A stretch of 64,000 bases of DNA from an uncultured Clostridia bacterium. GTDB lineage: Bacteria; Bacillota; Clostridia; Christensenellales; Borkfalkiaceae. This document shows positions 8,090 through 16,587 of the stretch, one piece after another; position 1 is the stretch's first letter, and every line of letters starts with the position of its first letter. Location of the stretch: contig CALVPY010000008.1 of NCBI GenBank assembly GCA_944354535.1, positions 1 through 64,000 on the forward strand, given 5' to 3'. The notes beneath the pieces are model-generated. The model did not search any database. It was not told the DNA's origin and saw only the letters and a program-made list of their open reading frames with translations. The position numbers were made by a program, and so were the translations under genes.

Positions 8090-9607
8090 TTATCGAAATG
8101 ATATTCGATACGACACCGCCTCGAACATATGGCGGGGCATGATGTCCTCGCTCTGGTCGAGATCGGCGATAGTGCGCGCCACCTTGATGATGCGCGCCCT
8201 TGCCCGTGCCGAGAGCTGCATCCGCTCGAACGCGTCGCGCAAAATGCGGTCGCACTCGGGCGAGAGAGGGCAGAATTCCCTCAGTTCCCGCTCCCCCATC
8301 TCGGCATTGGTGTGGAGGGGCCGCTCCTCGAAGCGGTTGCTCTGGATGCGCCTTGCCCCGTTCACACGCTCGCGGACGCAGGCAGAACTTTCCTGCGCCT
8401 CGTCTGCCGCAAGGTCGTCGTAGGCGATGGCGTCCACCTCCACCTGCAGATCGATGCGGTCGAGGAGCGGGCCCGAGACCTTGCGGCGGTAACTCCTGAT
8501 CTCCGCGGGCGTACAGGTACAGGTGAGCTTTTCCGACCCGTAGTTGCCGCAGGGGCATGGGTTCATGCTCGCGCAGAGCATGAAGCGCGCGGGATAGGTA
8601 CAGCTGCCGCCCGAACGGGAGATGGTGATCTTGCCGTCCTCGAGGGGCTGGCGCAGCGCTTCGAGCGTCGAACGCTTGTATTCGGGCAGCTCATCCAAAA
8701 AGAGCACGCCGCCGTGCGCGAGGGAAATTTCGCCGGGATGCACCATGCGGTTGCCGCCGCCGCACATGGAAACGGTCGTCGCCGTGTGGTGCGGCGTGCG
8801 GAAGGGGCGCTCTGTGACGATGCCCTCCTCCCCCAGAATGCCCGCGACGGAGTGGATCTTGGTGATCTCGAGCGCCTCGTCGAAGGAAAGATCGGGCATG
8901 ATGGTGGGGATGCAGCGGGCGATCATCGTCTTGCCCGTGCCGGGCGGGCCGACGAGCAGAAGGTTATGCCCGCCCGCGACGGCGATCTCCACCGCGCGCC
9001 GCGCCATGGGCTGGCCCTTGACGAATTTCAAGTCGGAAGAGCTCTCTCCCCTTCCCCCGGGCACATATTTGACGGGCTTGACGGGAGAAGGCTGCTCTGC
9101 GCCGACGAGGAATCTGACGACATCCGTGAGAGACGAGAAGGGATAGACGGCAACGCCGTCCAAAAAGCGCGCCTCGCCCGCGTTGGCGGCGGGGATGACG
9201 AAGGTATCAAAGCCGCGCGCTTTAGCCGAAATGAGGATGGGCAGGAGCCCCCTCACAGGGCGCAGGCTGCCGTCGAGGGAGAGCTCCCCGAGGAACACGA
9301 TGCCCGCAAGGTTCGCCCCCACGAGCTGCTCGCTCGCCTTCAGAAGACCGACGGCGACGGCAAGATCGAAGGAAGCGCCTTCCTTCCTAAGGTCGGCGGG
9401 AGCAAGATTGACCGTCACCTTGACGACGGGAAAGGAAAACCCGCTGTTTTTGAGGGCGGAGCGCACGCGCTCCTTAGACTCCTTGACGGCGGCGTCGGGA
9501 AGCCCCACCATTTCAAAGGCGGGCACGCCCTTGTTGACGTCCGTCTCCACCGTGACGGGTACTCCCTCGAGCCCCGCCAATGCAAAACAAGTCACATTCG
9601 AGATCAT
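8090..9607 (-). CDS. comM: YifB/ComM-family Mg-chelatase-like AAA+ ATPase
   Basis: AAA+ protein related to magnesium chelatase ChlI. ComM is a branch-migration helicase in natural transformation of gram-negative bacteria; the role in Clostridia is inferred. The N-terminal ChlI-like domain covers about residues 1-190 (EMVGLPDAAVKESKERVR). Walker A GPPGTGKTM follows near residue 220, Walker B is GGVLFLDELPEY, and a C-terminal Mg_chelatase_C domain contains the RAR-rich stretch ARARARIIKVARTIADL. The ATG at 9607 was chosen because a GGGGG ribosome site lies just upstream and the protein opens MISNVTCFALAG; a longer frame to 9859 runs through a terminator and is spurious. Length is 505 residues. 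Confidence 0.92.
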   Translation of the reverse strand: MISNVTCFALAGLEGVPVTVETDVNKGVPAFEMVGLPDAAVKESKERVRSALKNSGFSFPVVKVTVNLAPADLRKEGASFDLAVAVGLLKASEQLVGANLAGIVFLGELSLDGSLRPVRGLLPILISAKARGFDTFVIPAANAGEARFLDGVAVYPFSSLTDVVRFLVGAEQPSPVKPVKYVPGGRGESSSDLKFVKGQPMARRAVEIAVAGGHNLLLVGPPGTGKTMIARCIPTIMPDLSFDEALEITKIHSVAGILGEEGIVTERPFRTPHHTATTVSMCGGGNRMVHPGEISLAHGGVLFLDELPEYKRSTLEALRQPLEDGKITISRSGGSCTYPARFMLCASMNPCPCGNYGSEKLTCTCTPAEIRSYRRKVSGPLLDRIDLQVEVDAIAYDDLAADEAQESSACVRERVNGARRIQSNRFEERPLHTNAEMGERELREFCPLSPECDRILRDAFERMQLSARARARIIKVARTIADLDQSEDIMPRHMFEAVSYRISFR

Positions 9608-9711
9608 CTTTGCCCCCTTTTCTTGTGTGATCTCCCCGCAAAAGTCTTGCGGAGATGCCGTTCCTTTTCCCGGCAGCAGGCGCCGCGCCGAAAAAGGAAT
9701 GAGGAAAGTGC

Positions 9712-9745
9712 AAAAAGAACGAAACGCACCCGCGTTTCGTTCTTT
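9712..9745 (-). terminator. Rho-independent terminator of the GT-C-like gene
   Basis: Perfect 14-base stem (AAAGAACGAAACGC at 9714-9727 pairing with 9732-9745) followed on the minus strand by TTTTTGC. It lies just after the stop at 9757. Confidence 0.92.
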
Positions 9746-9756
9746 GAGAACATCGC

Positions 9757-11739
9757 TTAAGCAAAGAGCGCCGTCTGCAGCCCTGCGGGAAGAGGCACCG
9801 AGAAGGTGAACGGGATGAGCAGCACGAACGAGAGGATGAGCAATGCGGCGATCACCCACATCACGGCTTTTGCCGCCTTGCCGCCTTCGGCAAGGACCTT
9901 ATCGCCCGCGAAGCCGCCGATCGCAAACAGCACGCCGCGCGCCGCCAGCGAGAATCCGCACCCCCCGGCCCCTACGAAGGAACAGACGAGCGAAAGCACG
10001 AGCCCCGCTGCCGCAATGACGAGTGCGCGCAGGACGGGCTTTTCATAGTCCTTTTTGAGGACAAGGAACCACACGAGCGCCACGATGCTCGCCGCAGCAG
10101 CGACGGCCGCAGTCAGAAGCCCCGCGCAGGTCACGGCGAAGAGCTCGCCCGTGCCCGCAAAGATGGTATGGAGCGCCCAGCTCTGCACATAGGAAGTTGC
10201 GTTGACCCCTGCAAAGCCGCCCGCAAACAGCTTCCATGCGACGGCAAAGACGTTCATGGGCGCGGCGGGATCGCCGAACACGCGCACATAGGGAAGGTAG
10301 GCGGGGATGACGGCGAGCAGGGAAAGAAGCAGCGTGCCGACGAGGAAGACGACCGCAAAGGAAGCGATCGCCGCGCGGTCCTTGAAGCGGTACTCCGCCT
10401 CGACGCGCGCCCTGCGCCCGGAAGCGGAAGGCACTTCTGCCTGCTCCTCTCCTTCCGTCTCTTCCGGAAGGGCGGGCTCTTCCTCCGCCTTGGCAAGATA
10501 ATACTCCTTCGCCTTCTTCTGGCGCACCATCCCGAACGCGAAGAGCACGACGACACCGAGCATGGGGATCGCCCACACGCCGTTGGTGCAGACGGCGAAC
10601 GCCCCGAAGAGCGCGCTCAGGATGACGGGCAAAACGCCCTTGAAGTCTGCCGTCCTGATGCCCTTCGAATAAAATTTATGGCAGAAATAGACGGATGCCG
10701 TAAAGAAGAAGATGCCGAGCATGAGGGGCGTTCCCAGATGCCCCGCCGTAAAGAATGCCGCCGAAAGCGCATAGAGCACGGCAAAGATAAAGCCTGCCCT
10801 GTCGCTCTTTGCAAGATCGCGCACGAGGAAATAGCCGAAGATGAGCGTACCGAACGCGGCAAGGAAGGGGAAGAACCTGAGCCCGAAGGCGCTCATGCCG
10901 AAGATGAGCGTGCCGAGGGCGAGGATATCCGTTCCCAGCGCGTTATAGACGGTATCGGCAACGTAGGTATCGCCCTTCACATAGGAACCGCCCGCGCGCA
11001 TCTCCTGAATGGTCATCAAAGAATATGCCTCTTCCTCCGAAAAACGATAGAAGGAGGACTCGCTTGCCACGGGGAGGGTCTGACTGTCGAGGACGGCGGA
11101 AGCGCGTTTGAGCGCCTCTGCCTTGCTCTCCCCTTCCGGCCCGCGGATGAAGGAGGCGTCGTCGAGCTCGGCAGAGAGCAGGATGGGCGTCCGTTCCTCA
11201 TCGGAAAGGCTATTGTTTTCAGCGACGAACAGCACTTCGTTGATGCGGACGCTGCTGCTGCGCGCAAAGAAGCAATAATAGGGATAGGTGCGAAGCGACC
11301 AGCCGTTCTCGCTGATCTCCGTCACATCGAACGTCAGCCAATTATAGGGAGCGTTGACGATCGCCTCCTCTTTTTCCGTCGCCGCCGTATAGACGGAGGG
11401 AACGGTGAGGGCATATGTCGTGCTGAAGCTGGCAGTTGCCGTCGTGCTGCGGCCGATGCGGATCTCCGTCGATCCCCCGGCGGGAGCATACACGGCGCCC
11501 GTGTTGACGAGGATCTTTTTGACGTAGATGTTGGACGAGCTCGCAGACTGTGGCATGGAGAGGTGGAACACGAGATCGGGTTCCTTGGCATCCCCTTCCT
11601 GCTTTGCGGTGAGGACAAAGGAATCGCCCGTCGTCGTGACGCTGCCCAGCGTACCCAGCCCGATCGCTAAAAACGCAAGCGCCAAGATGAGAAAGGCGCG
11701 GAAGTACTTGGTAGCGTTTTTCCAAAAATTCTTCTTCAT
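9757..11739 (-). CDS. Large membrane protein, probable GT-C-fold glycosyltransferase-like
   Basis: 660 residues of uncertain function. One N-terminal membrane helix (about residues 14-34) is followed by a roughly 230-residue extracytoplasmic segment with beta-rich, low-complexity character. About eight to ten further helices follow, interrupted near residues 420-470 by an acidic/basic cytoplasmic loop. The block FGLRFFPFLAAFGTLIFGY, then VRDLAKSDRAGFIFAVLYA, resembles PMT/ArnT-type GT-C transferases, but the usual early Asp-Glu motif is not evident. The start has AAGGAAAG upstream. It has its own promoter and terminator, so it is monocistronic. A polymer transporter or an inactive GT-C relative are alternatives. 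Confidence 0.5.
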   Translation of the reverse strand: MKKNFWKNATKYFRAFLILALAFLAIGLGTLGSVTTTGDSFVLTAKQEGDAKEPDLVFHLSMPQSASSSNIYVKKILVNTGAVYAPAGGSTEIRIGRSTTATASFSTTYALTVPSVYTAATEKEEAIVNAPYNWLTFDVTEISENGWSLRTYPYYCFFARSSSVRINEVLFVAENNSLSDEERTPILLSAELDDASFIRGPEGESKAEALKRASAVLDSQTLPVASESSFYRFSEEEAYSLMTIQEMRAGGSYVKGDTYVADTVYNALGTDILALGTLIFGMSAFGLRFFPFLAAFGTLIFGYFLVRDLAKSDRAGFIFAVLYALSAAFFTAGHLGTPLMLGIFFFTASVYFCHKFYSKGIRTADFKGVLPVILSALFGAFAVCTNGVWAIPMLGVVVLFAFGMVRQKKAKEYYLAKAEEEPALPEETEGEEQAEVPSASGRRARVEAEYRFKDRAAIASFAVVFLVGTLLLSLLAVIPAYLPYVRVFGDPAAPMNVFAVAWKLFAGGFAGVNATSYVQSWALHTIFAGTGELFAVTCAGLLTAAVAAAASIVALVWFLVLKKDYEKPVLRALVIAAAGLVLSLVCSFVGAGGCGFSLAARGVLFAIGGFAGDKVLAEGGKAAKAVMWVIAALLILSFVLLIPFTFSVPLPAGLQTALFA

Positions 11740-11779
11740 AAATGCTTTCCTTACCTGATAGCGAATATTGCCGTTTTCT

Positions 11780-11808
11780 ATTCTAACCGATTAGCGGAGA
11801 ATTGTAAA
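11780..11808 (-). promoter_or_regulatory. Sigma-70-type promoter of the GT-C-like gene
   Basis: On the minus strand TTTACA (11803-11808), 17-base spacer, TAGAAT (11780-11785), about 40 bases before the start codon. Confidence 0.7.
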
Positions 11809-11829
11809 CGGTTTTTCGCCGCTTTTTCC

Positions 11830-11857
11830 AAAAAAACGGCGGCGCCGAGGCGCCGCC
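11830..11857 (-). terminator. Rho-independent terminator after rplS
   Basis: GGCGGCGCC paired with GGCGCCGCC (11838-11857), followed on the minus strand by seven T residues (11830-11836), 16 bases after the rplS stop. Confidence 0.93.
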
Positions 11858-11873
11858 CTTCCGTTCATTGATT

Positions 11874-12218
11874 TCAGATGTCTTCCTTGACCTTGGCTGC
11901 CTTGCCCGTACGGCCGCGGAGATAGTAAAGCTTTGCCCTTCTCACCTTGCCCGCGCGAACAACGGTGACATAGGCGACCTTGGGGGAGTGCAGGGGGAAG
12001 CAGCGCTCCACACCGACGCCGAAGGAAAGACGGCGCACCGTGAAGCTCTCGCGGATGCCCCCGTGCTTCTTGGCGATGACGACGCCCTCAAAATTCTGGA
12101 TCCTTTCCTTGCCGCCCTCGATGATGCGGTAGCCCACCTTGACGGTGTCGCCGACCTTGAACTGGGGCACGTTCTCCTTGAGCCCCTCGCGCTCGATCGC
12201 TTCAATGAGACCTTTCAT
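11874..12218 (-). CDS. rplS: 50S ribosomal protein L19
   Basis: L19 sits at the 30S-50S interface. The 114-residue product contains the family core [29 protein letters not shown] and the C-terminal [19 protein letters not shown]. The start is taken at 12218 (MKGLIEAIE) because GGAGG lies eight bases upstream; the in-frame ATG at 12233 lies before that ribosome site. It is monocistronic, with its own promoter and terminator, separated from the usual rimM-trmD partners, which are not in this window. Confidence 0.97.
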   Translation of the reverse strand: MKGLIEAIEREGLKENVPQFKVGDTVKVGYRIIEGGKERIQNFEGVVIAKKHGGIRESFTVRRLSFGVGVERCFPLHSPKVAYVTVVRAGKVRRAKLYYLRGRTGKAAKVKEDI

Positions 12219-12319
12219 AGATATAACCTCCATTCGATCACGAAACGTTCATTCCCGGTTTGGTATTTGCCCCGAAATTTAAGGGCCGCGGCAGCGGAAC
12301 GCCCGAAGTCACCTGATGA

Positions 12320-12348
12320 TTATACCCGAAACCCGCACAAAAATCAAC
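12320..12348 (-). promoter_or_regulatory. Sigma-70-type promoter of rplS
   Basis: TTGATT (12343-12348), 17-base spacer, TATAAT (12320-12325) on the minus strand. It predicts a leader of about 95 bases containing GC-rich inverted segments. No match to a known L19 leader could be confirmed by eye. Confidence 0.85.
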
Positions 12349-12412
12349 TGTTTTTATGCAGCTTTGCGCACTTTTTCCGCGTTTTTCCGCCCTGTTTTGC
12401 AGATCTCCGCCC

Positions 12413-13183
12413 TCATCCGCCCGACTTTTTGGGCGCATACACGTCTTTTCTCACCCGCGTGCGGGAGATGAGCTCCCCGCCCTCCCCATAGACGCAAAGA
12501 AAACTCTCGCTCACGATCCCCTCCTTCCCTTCCTCCCCTTCGGGCAGGGGCAAAGAGGCAAGAACGGTGCTTTCCGCGCGGTATAAAAGCCCGTCGGGCG
12601 TGCCGTAAAGGCGCACGGTGAGCGAGCCCTGCCCGCAGAACGCCTCGATCGTGACGGGCGAAGAGCGGGCGTTGAGGAGCTTCAGATCGCTCCATTTGCT
12701 CACCATCGCGTCGAGAGAGGGCGGGAGATAGGAGACGGCGAGGGAATGGGGATGGCTCTCCGAAACGCGCAGCCCCCCTTCGAGAGCCGCATAAAAGAGG
12801 GTGCTGCTCACCTGGCAGACTCCCCCGCCCCTTCCCAAGACGTATTCGCCGCGCTCGATGACGGGCGCTTCCCGAAACCCGTTTTCTTCGGTGCGCTCCC
12901 CCACCGCCGCATTGAAGGAAAAACTTTCGCGCGGGGAGAGCACGATGCCCGAGATCCGCTCCGCCGCAAGGCGGATGTTGTGCGCGCGGCCAGAATTCTC
13001 CTCGCTGAAATACGTCGTACAGGAAGAGAGCAGCGCCACCCCTTCCGAAAGAGCAGCCGCCTCCCCTTCCGCCCGCGCGAAACGGGGCGGGACGGGAAAA
13101 GCAAAAGCGCTCCAAACAAGGAGCGCAGCCGCCGAACAAAAGAAAAATACCTTCCGAAGCCCTCTCAAATGCCCACCCCGCAC
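12413..13183 (-). CDS. VanW-family secreted protein
   Basis: 256 residues. An N-terminal signal segment (VFFFCSAAALLVWSAFAF, about residues 12-29) is followed by the VanW domain: SFNAAVGERTEENGF, then the hallmark GGGVCQVSSTLFYAAL, then HPHSLAVSYLPPSLDAMV. VanW occurs in some vancomycin-resistance clusters, but most family members, like this one without van neighbours, have no proven role and probably act at the cell wall. A possible C-terminal G5-like beta segment is too short to assign. The start overlaps the end of the PHP gene by 19 bases, so it belongs to the recF-PHP-vanW run. Confidence 0.88.
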   Translation of the reverse strand: MRGGHLRGLRKVFFFCSAAALLVWSAFAFPVPPRFARAEGEAAALSEGVALLSSCTTYFSEENSGRAHNIRLAAERISGIVLSPRESFSFNAAVGERTEENGFREAPVIERGEYVLGRGGGVCQVSSTLFYAALEGGLRVSESHPHSLAVSYLPPSLDAMVSKWSDLKLLNARSSPVTIEAFCGQGSLTVRLYGTPDGLLYRAESTVLASLPLPEGEEGKEGIVSESFLCVYGEGGELISRTRVRKDVYAPKKSGG

Positions 13184-14025
13184 GAGCGCAGGGCGTTAAG
13201 CAGCCGTTCGTCGGGCTCGAAGACGGGCATACCCACAACGTGAACGCCGTCTTCCATGTGAAAGTCCGACCCGCCGCTTATCATCAGCCCGTGCGCCTCC
13301 GCATAGGCGGAATAAGCCTGCGTCTCCTCCTCAGTATGCGTCGTGTAGGCGCACTCTATGCCGTCCAGCCCGAGGCGCACGAGGCGTCCGAGGAGGGCGC
13401 GCTTTTCCCGCTCACTGAGACGGATGCGGCCGGGATGGGCGAGCACGGCGATGCCGCCCGCAGCGTGGATGATGTCGATCGCGTCTTCGGGCGAAGGGCG
13501 GCAGAGATCGGAATAAGCGGGCTTGCCGCGGTCGAAAAATTCCAAGTAGAGCTTTCCCGCCGTCTCGCGGTAGGCGTCCCCCTCAGTTGCTCCCAAAGCC
13601 CGCGCAAAGGCGCGTACGACGTGCATGGTGTGAAGGGGCGCGTCGGGGCGGGCGCGCAGAGCAAGCGCGTCATGAAGGCCGACATTGAGCCCGAGCACTG
13701 CGTTCGCCTTCTCGATCATATCCTCCGAGCGAACGAGTGCGCCTTCCTTCCGCTCTTTTAGAAAGCGGAAATACGCTTCCCCCCGCTCGCAGCCATAGCC
13801 GAGGATATGCACTTTGACGTCCTCGTAGGCGGAAACTTCCCAGCCGGGGACGCAGCAGATGCCGAGCTCCTTTGCGGCTTTTTCTGCCTCGGGAACGCCC
13901 TCCATGCTGTCGTGATCGGTCAGAGAAAAGAGGGAAAACCCCGCCTCTTTGCAGCGGGCGGCGACTTCCGCGGGCGCATATTTTCCGTCCGAACAGAGGG
14001 AATGCAGATGAAGATCGGCCCTCAT
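13165..14025 (-). CDS. PHP-domain phosphoesterase (TrpH/RNase AM-like)
   Basis: 286-residue PHP protein. The metal motifs are clear: ADLHLHSLCSDG at the N-terminus, LTDHDSMEG near residue 40, GWEVSA near residue 65, AVLAHPGRI near residue 190 and GGSDFHMED near residue 255. The family includes the E. coli 5'-3' exoribonuclease RNase AM (YciV/TrpH) and nucleoside 3',5'-bisphosphate phosphatases; substrate here is inferred only. The ATG at 14025 overlaps the recF stop by four bases. A much longer open frame upstream is the shadow of recF. Confidence 0.9.
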   Translation of the reverse strand: MRADLHLHSLCSDGKYAPAEVAARCKEAGFSLFSLTDHDSMEGVPEAEKAAKELGICCVPGWEVSAYEDVKVHILGYGCERGEAYFRFLKERKEGALVRSEDMIEKANAVLGLNVGLHDALALRARPDAPLHTMHVVRAFARALGATEGDAYRETAGKLYLEFFDRGKPAYSDLCRPSPEDAIDIIHAAGGIAVLAHPGRIRLSEREKRALLGRLVRLGLDGIECAYTTHTEEETQAYSAYAEAHGLMISGGSDFHMEDGVHVVGMPVFEPDERLLNALRSCGVGI

Positions 14026-15107
14026 GATACGATCTTCCCTCCGTAAATGCGGATCTTGTTGGTCTCCTTGCCGTACAAAACGCGCTCGGCGTGCGTGCAG
14101 GTGATGATGCATTGCAGCCCTTCGGTGCGGGCGACGAGCTTCTTTCTTCGCGGCAGGTCGAGCTCGCTCATCACGTCGTCGAGAACAAGCACGGGCGGCT
14201 CCCCCGCAAGGCGGGTGAAGATCTCTACTTCGGCAAGTTTTAAGGAGAGCGCCGCCGTGCGCGCCTGCCCCTGCGAGGCAAAGGCGCGGGCGTCCGCCCC
14301 GCCGATCGAGATCTTGACGTCGTCGCGGTGCGGCCCCACCGTCGTAAAGCCGAGACGAAGATCGCGCTCGTTGGCGGCGGAGAGTTCCTTCATGAGCTCT
14401 TCCGCGATCGCCTCCTCCCCCTCGGGATAGTCCGCATCGAAGGAGAGCGAAAGCTCCTCCGCTCCGTCTGTGAGGAAGGAATGCGCCTCCCGGGCGAGGG
14501 GGGAAAGCTCTTTGAGGTATGCCGCGCGGTGGCGCACGATGACGGCGGCATAGCGGGCGAGCTGCTCGTCCCACACGGGGAGGGTATCGAGGACGAGAGA
14601 AACGTCACGGTTTTTCAGAAGGTTGTTGCGCTGATCGAGGATCTTGTTGTAGCGCAGAAGCGCCTGCGCGTAAGGGCGGGAGGTCTGCGAAATGGAAAGA
14701 TTGAGAAAACGGCGGCGTTCGTCGGGACCGTCCTGGATGAGGCGCAGCTCCCCGGGAGAAAAAAACACGCTGTTGATGTTGCCCAAAAAGTCGGCGCTCT
14801 TACTGACTTTGACGCCGTTGACGCGCAGTTCGCGCTTGTTTTCGAAGATGTCCGCTTCCAAAGAGAGGGTGCCGAAGCGGCTCTCCCCCTCTGCGCGGAG
14901 GGAAGCGCAGCTCTCCCCGCGGCGGATGAGCTGACGGTCGTGACGGATGCGGAGCGAAGAACCCGTACACAGGTAAAAGACCGCTTCGGCGCAGTTGGTC
15001 TTGCCCTGCGCGTTGCGCCCCGTGAGCACGTTGAGCCCGTCTGCAAAGGCGAACGTCTCGTCTTCGTAATTCCTGAAGTTGTGGAGAGTAAGTTTTTTTA
15101 TGCGCAT
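14022..15107 (-). CDS. recF: DNA replication and repair protein RecF
   Basis: SMC-like ABC ATPase that helps load RecA at gaps. 361 residues with Walker A GRNAQGKTN near residue 31, the N-terminal FRNYEDETF typical of RecF, signature-like FASQGQARTAALSLKLAE and Walker B LVLDDVMSELD near the C-terminus. It is transcribed away from dnaA and leads a run with the PHP and VanW genes, whereas most Firmicutes have dnaA-dnaN-recF in one direction. No dnaN lies in the window. A weak GGAG-like ribosome site precedes the ATG at 15107. Confidence 0.96.
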   Translation of the reverse strand: MRIKKLTLHNFRNYEDETFAFADGLNVLTGRNAQGKTNCAEAVFYLCTGSSLRIRHDRQLIRRGESCASLRAEGESRFGTLSLEADIFENKRELRVNGVKVSKSADFLGNINSVFFSPGELRLIQDGPDERRRFLNLSISQTSRPYAQALLRYNKILDQRNNLLKNRDVSLVLDTLPVWDEQLARYAAVIVRHRAAYLKELSPLAREAHSFLTDGAEELSLSFDADYPEGEEAIAEELMKELSAANERDLRLGFTTVGPHRDDVKISIGGADARAFASQGQARTAALSLKLAEVEIFTRLAGEPPVLVLDDVMSELDLPRRKKLVARTEGLQCIITCTHAERVLYGKETNKIRIYGGKIVS

Positions 15108-15234
15108 GAGGAGAACTTTCTTTTGAAAAACACTTTTCTTTCGGCGGGATTTGTATTATAATTGAATAAAATCGGTTTTTCTATCCCTATTATAACAAAA
15201 CGGCGGAAAAAGGAAAAGCATTTCAGAGGAAAAA
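15108..15234. promoter_or_regulatory. AT-rich divergent promoter region between recF and dnaA
   Basis: 127 bases holding TATAAT-like elements in both directions (ATTATAATTG near 15153 and ATTATAACA near 15189). No DnaA box of the TTATNCACA type is visible, so there is no support for an origin here. Confidence 0.5.
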
Positions 15235-16584
15235 ATGGCGGAAATCACCCAGTTGGAAGTTATGTGGAACCAGATCAAGGAGCGGGCAAAGCAGCTGTTC
15301 ACGCCCATCTCCTTCAGCGCGTTCATCGAACCGCTCGTCCCCCAGGATATCGTCAACCGCAAGATCGTGCTCAAAGCGGAGACCGACCTTGTGGCGAGCG
15401 TCATCACGACGAGCCACGCCGAAAAACTGCGCGAGGCCGTCTCCACCTCCGATACGGGGCTGAAAGACTTCACCATCGTCGTTGACGGGAGCGAGACTTA
15501 CACCCTCAACGAGATGCCCGACGCCCTCGAAGAGACGACCGTCACTTTGGATAAGCGCTTCACCTTTGATTCCTTCGTCGTGGGGCCTTCCAACAAGTTC
15601 GTCTATGCGGCGGCGAAGTCGGTCGCGGAAGCGCCCGGCGAAAACTTCAACCCCCTCTACATCTACGGCGGCACGGGGCTCGGGAAGACCCACCTCATGC
15701 AGGCCATCGCCAACGAGATCGCCGAAAAGAAGCCCTCCCTCCACGTCATCTACACGACGAGCGAGAAGTTCCTCAACGAGTATGTGGACAGTATGTACTC
15801 AAAGCGCGGCGCGGGGCGGGACAGCGAGACGCGCTTCCGCAACCGCTACCGCAATGTGGACGTGCTCATCATCGACGACATCCAGTTCTGGGCGAACAAG
15901 CACGGCGTGCAGGAAGCGTTCTTCCACACCTTCAACGAACTCTTCTCGCAGCACAAGCAGATCGTCATTTCCTCCGACTGCCCTGCAAAGGAGCTGACGA
16001 CGCTCGAAGAGCGCCTTCGGACGCGCTTTGAGGGCGGGCTCATCGCCGACATCCAGCCGCCCGATCTTGAAATGAAGATCGCCATCTTAAAGCGCAAGGC
16101 ACTCGAAAAGAAGTACGTCATCCCCGACGACGTGCTCTCCTTCCTCGTGAGGAATACCGACAACAACGTGCGCACCCTCGAAGGCCGGCTCAACACCGTC
16201 ATCTTTGCGAGCAAGCTGCACGAAGAGCCCATCAGCTTAAAACTCGCCTCCCTCGCCCTTCAGGAGAGCGTGGGCGAAGGCGACGCGCAGGAAGAAGTGA
16301 CGCCCGAGAGCATCCTCCGCGCGGCTTCCCACTATTTTTCTTTGAAAGAGAGCGACATCACGGGCAAGAGCAAGCGGCAGGACCTCGTCCGCGCCCGCCA
16401 GATCTGCATCTTCCTGATGTGCGACATGCTCTCCGTACCCCTCATCTCCATCGGAAAAGTGATGGGCGGGAGGGATCATTCCACCATCATCTACGCGCGC
16501 GACAAGATCGCCGACCTCATGCGCCTCAACGACAGCGTCGCAAAGGCCGTGACCGACATCAAGAGCGCCGTCTTAAAACAATAA
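15235..16584 (+). CDS. dnaA: Chromosomal replication initiator protein DnaA
   Basis: 449 residues. Domain I begins at the N-terminus (LEVMWNQIKERAK) and domain II is short. The AAA+ domain has Walker A GGTGLGKTH near residue 143 and Walker B VLIIDDIQFW near residue 205. Domain IV ends with the DNA-contacting signature GGRDHSTIIYA. The ATG at 15235 is preceded by AGAGGA. mnmG starts three bases after the stop, so the two are co-transcribed. dnaN is absent and recF is divergent. Confidence 0.98.
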   Translation: MAEITQLEVMWNQIKERAKQLFTPISFSAFIEPLVPQDIVNRKIVLKAETDLVASVITTSHAEKLREAVSTSDTGLKDFTIVVDGSETYTLNEMPDALEETTVTLDKRFTFDSFVVGPSNKFVYAAAKSVAEAPGENFNPLYIYGGTGLGKTHLMQAIANEIAEKKPSLHVIYTTSEKFLNEYVDSMYSKRGAGRDSETRFRNRYRNVDVLIIDDIQFWANKHGVQEAFFHTFNELFSQHKQIVISSDCPAKELTTLEERLRTRFEGGLIADIQPPDLEMKIAILKRKALEKKYVIPDDVLSFLVRNTDNNVRTLEGRLNTVIFASKLHEEPISLKLASLALQESVGEGDAQEEVTPESILRAASHYFSLKESDITGKSKRQDLVRARQICIFLMCDMLSVPLISIGKVMGGRDHSTIIYARDKIADLMRLNDSVAKAVTDIKSAVLKQ

Positions 16585-16587
16585 CGT

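Noticed and set aside
9608..9859. Longer start for the comM-like protein
   Set aside because: The extension crosses the upstream gene's stop and its strong terminator; MISNVT at 9607 has a ribosome site and the family N-terminus.
12219..12343. L19 leader or other ribosomal autoregulatory RNA before rplS
   Set aside because: A leader of about 95 bases is predicted, but no known L19 leader pattern could be matched by eye; only the promoter is reported.
14026..14574. Longer N-terminus of the PHP protein
   Set aside because: The extra frame is Arg/Ala-rich shadow coding inside recF; the PHP metal motif begins right at the 14025 start.
15108..15234. Replication origin next to dnaA
   Set aside because: AT-rich but no TTATNCACA-type DnaA boxes, and gene strand bias does not switch here.
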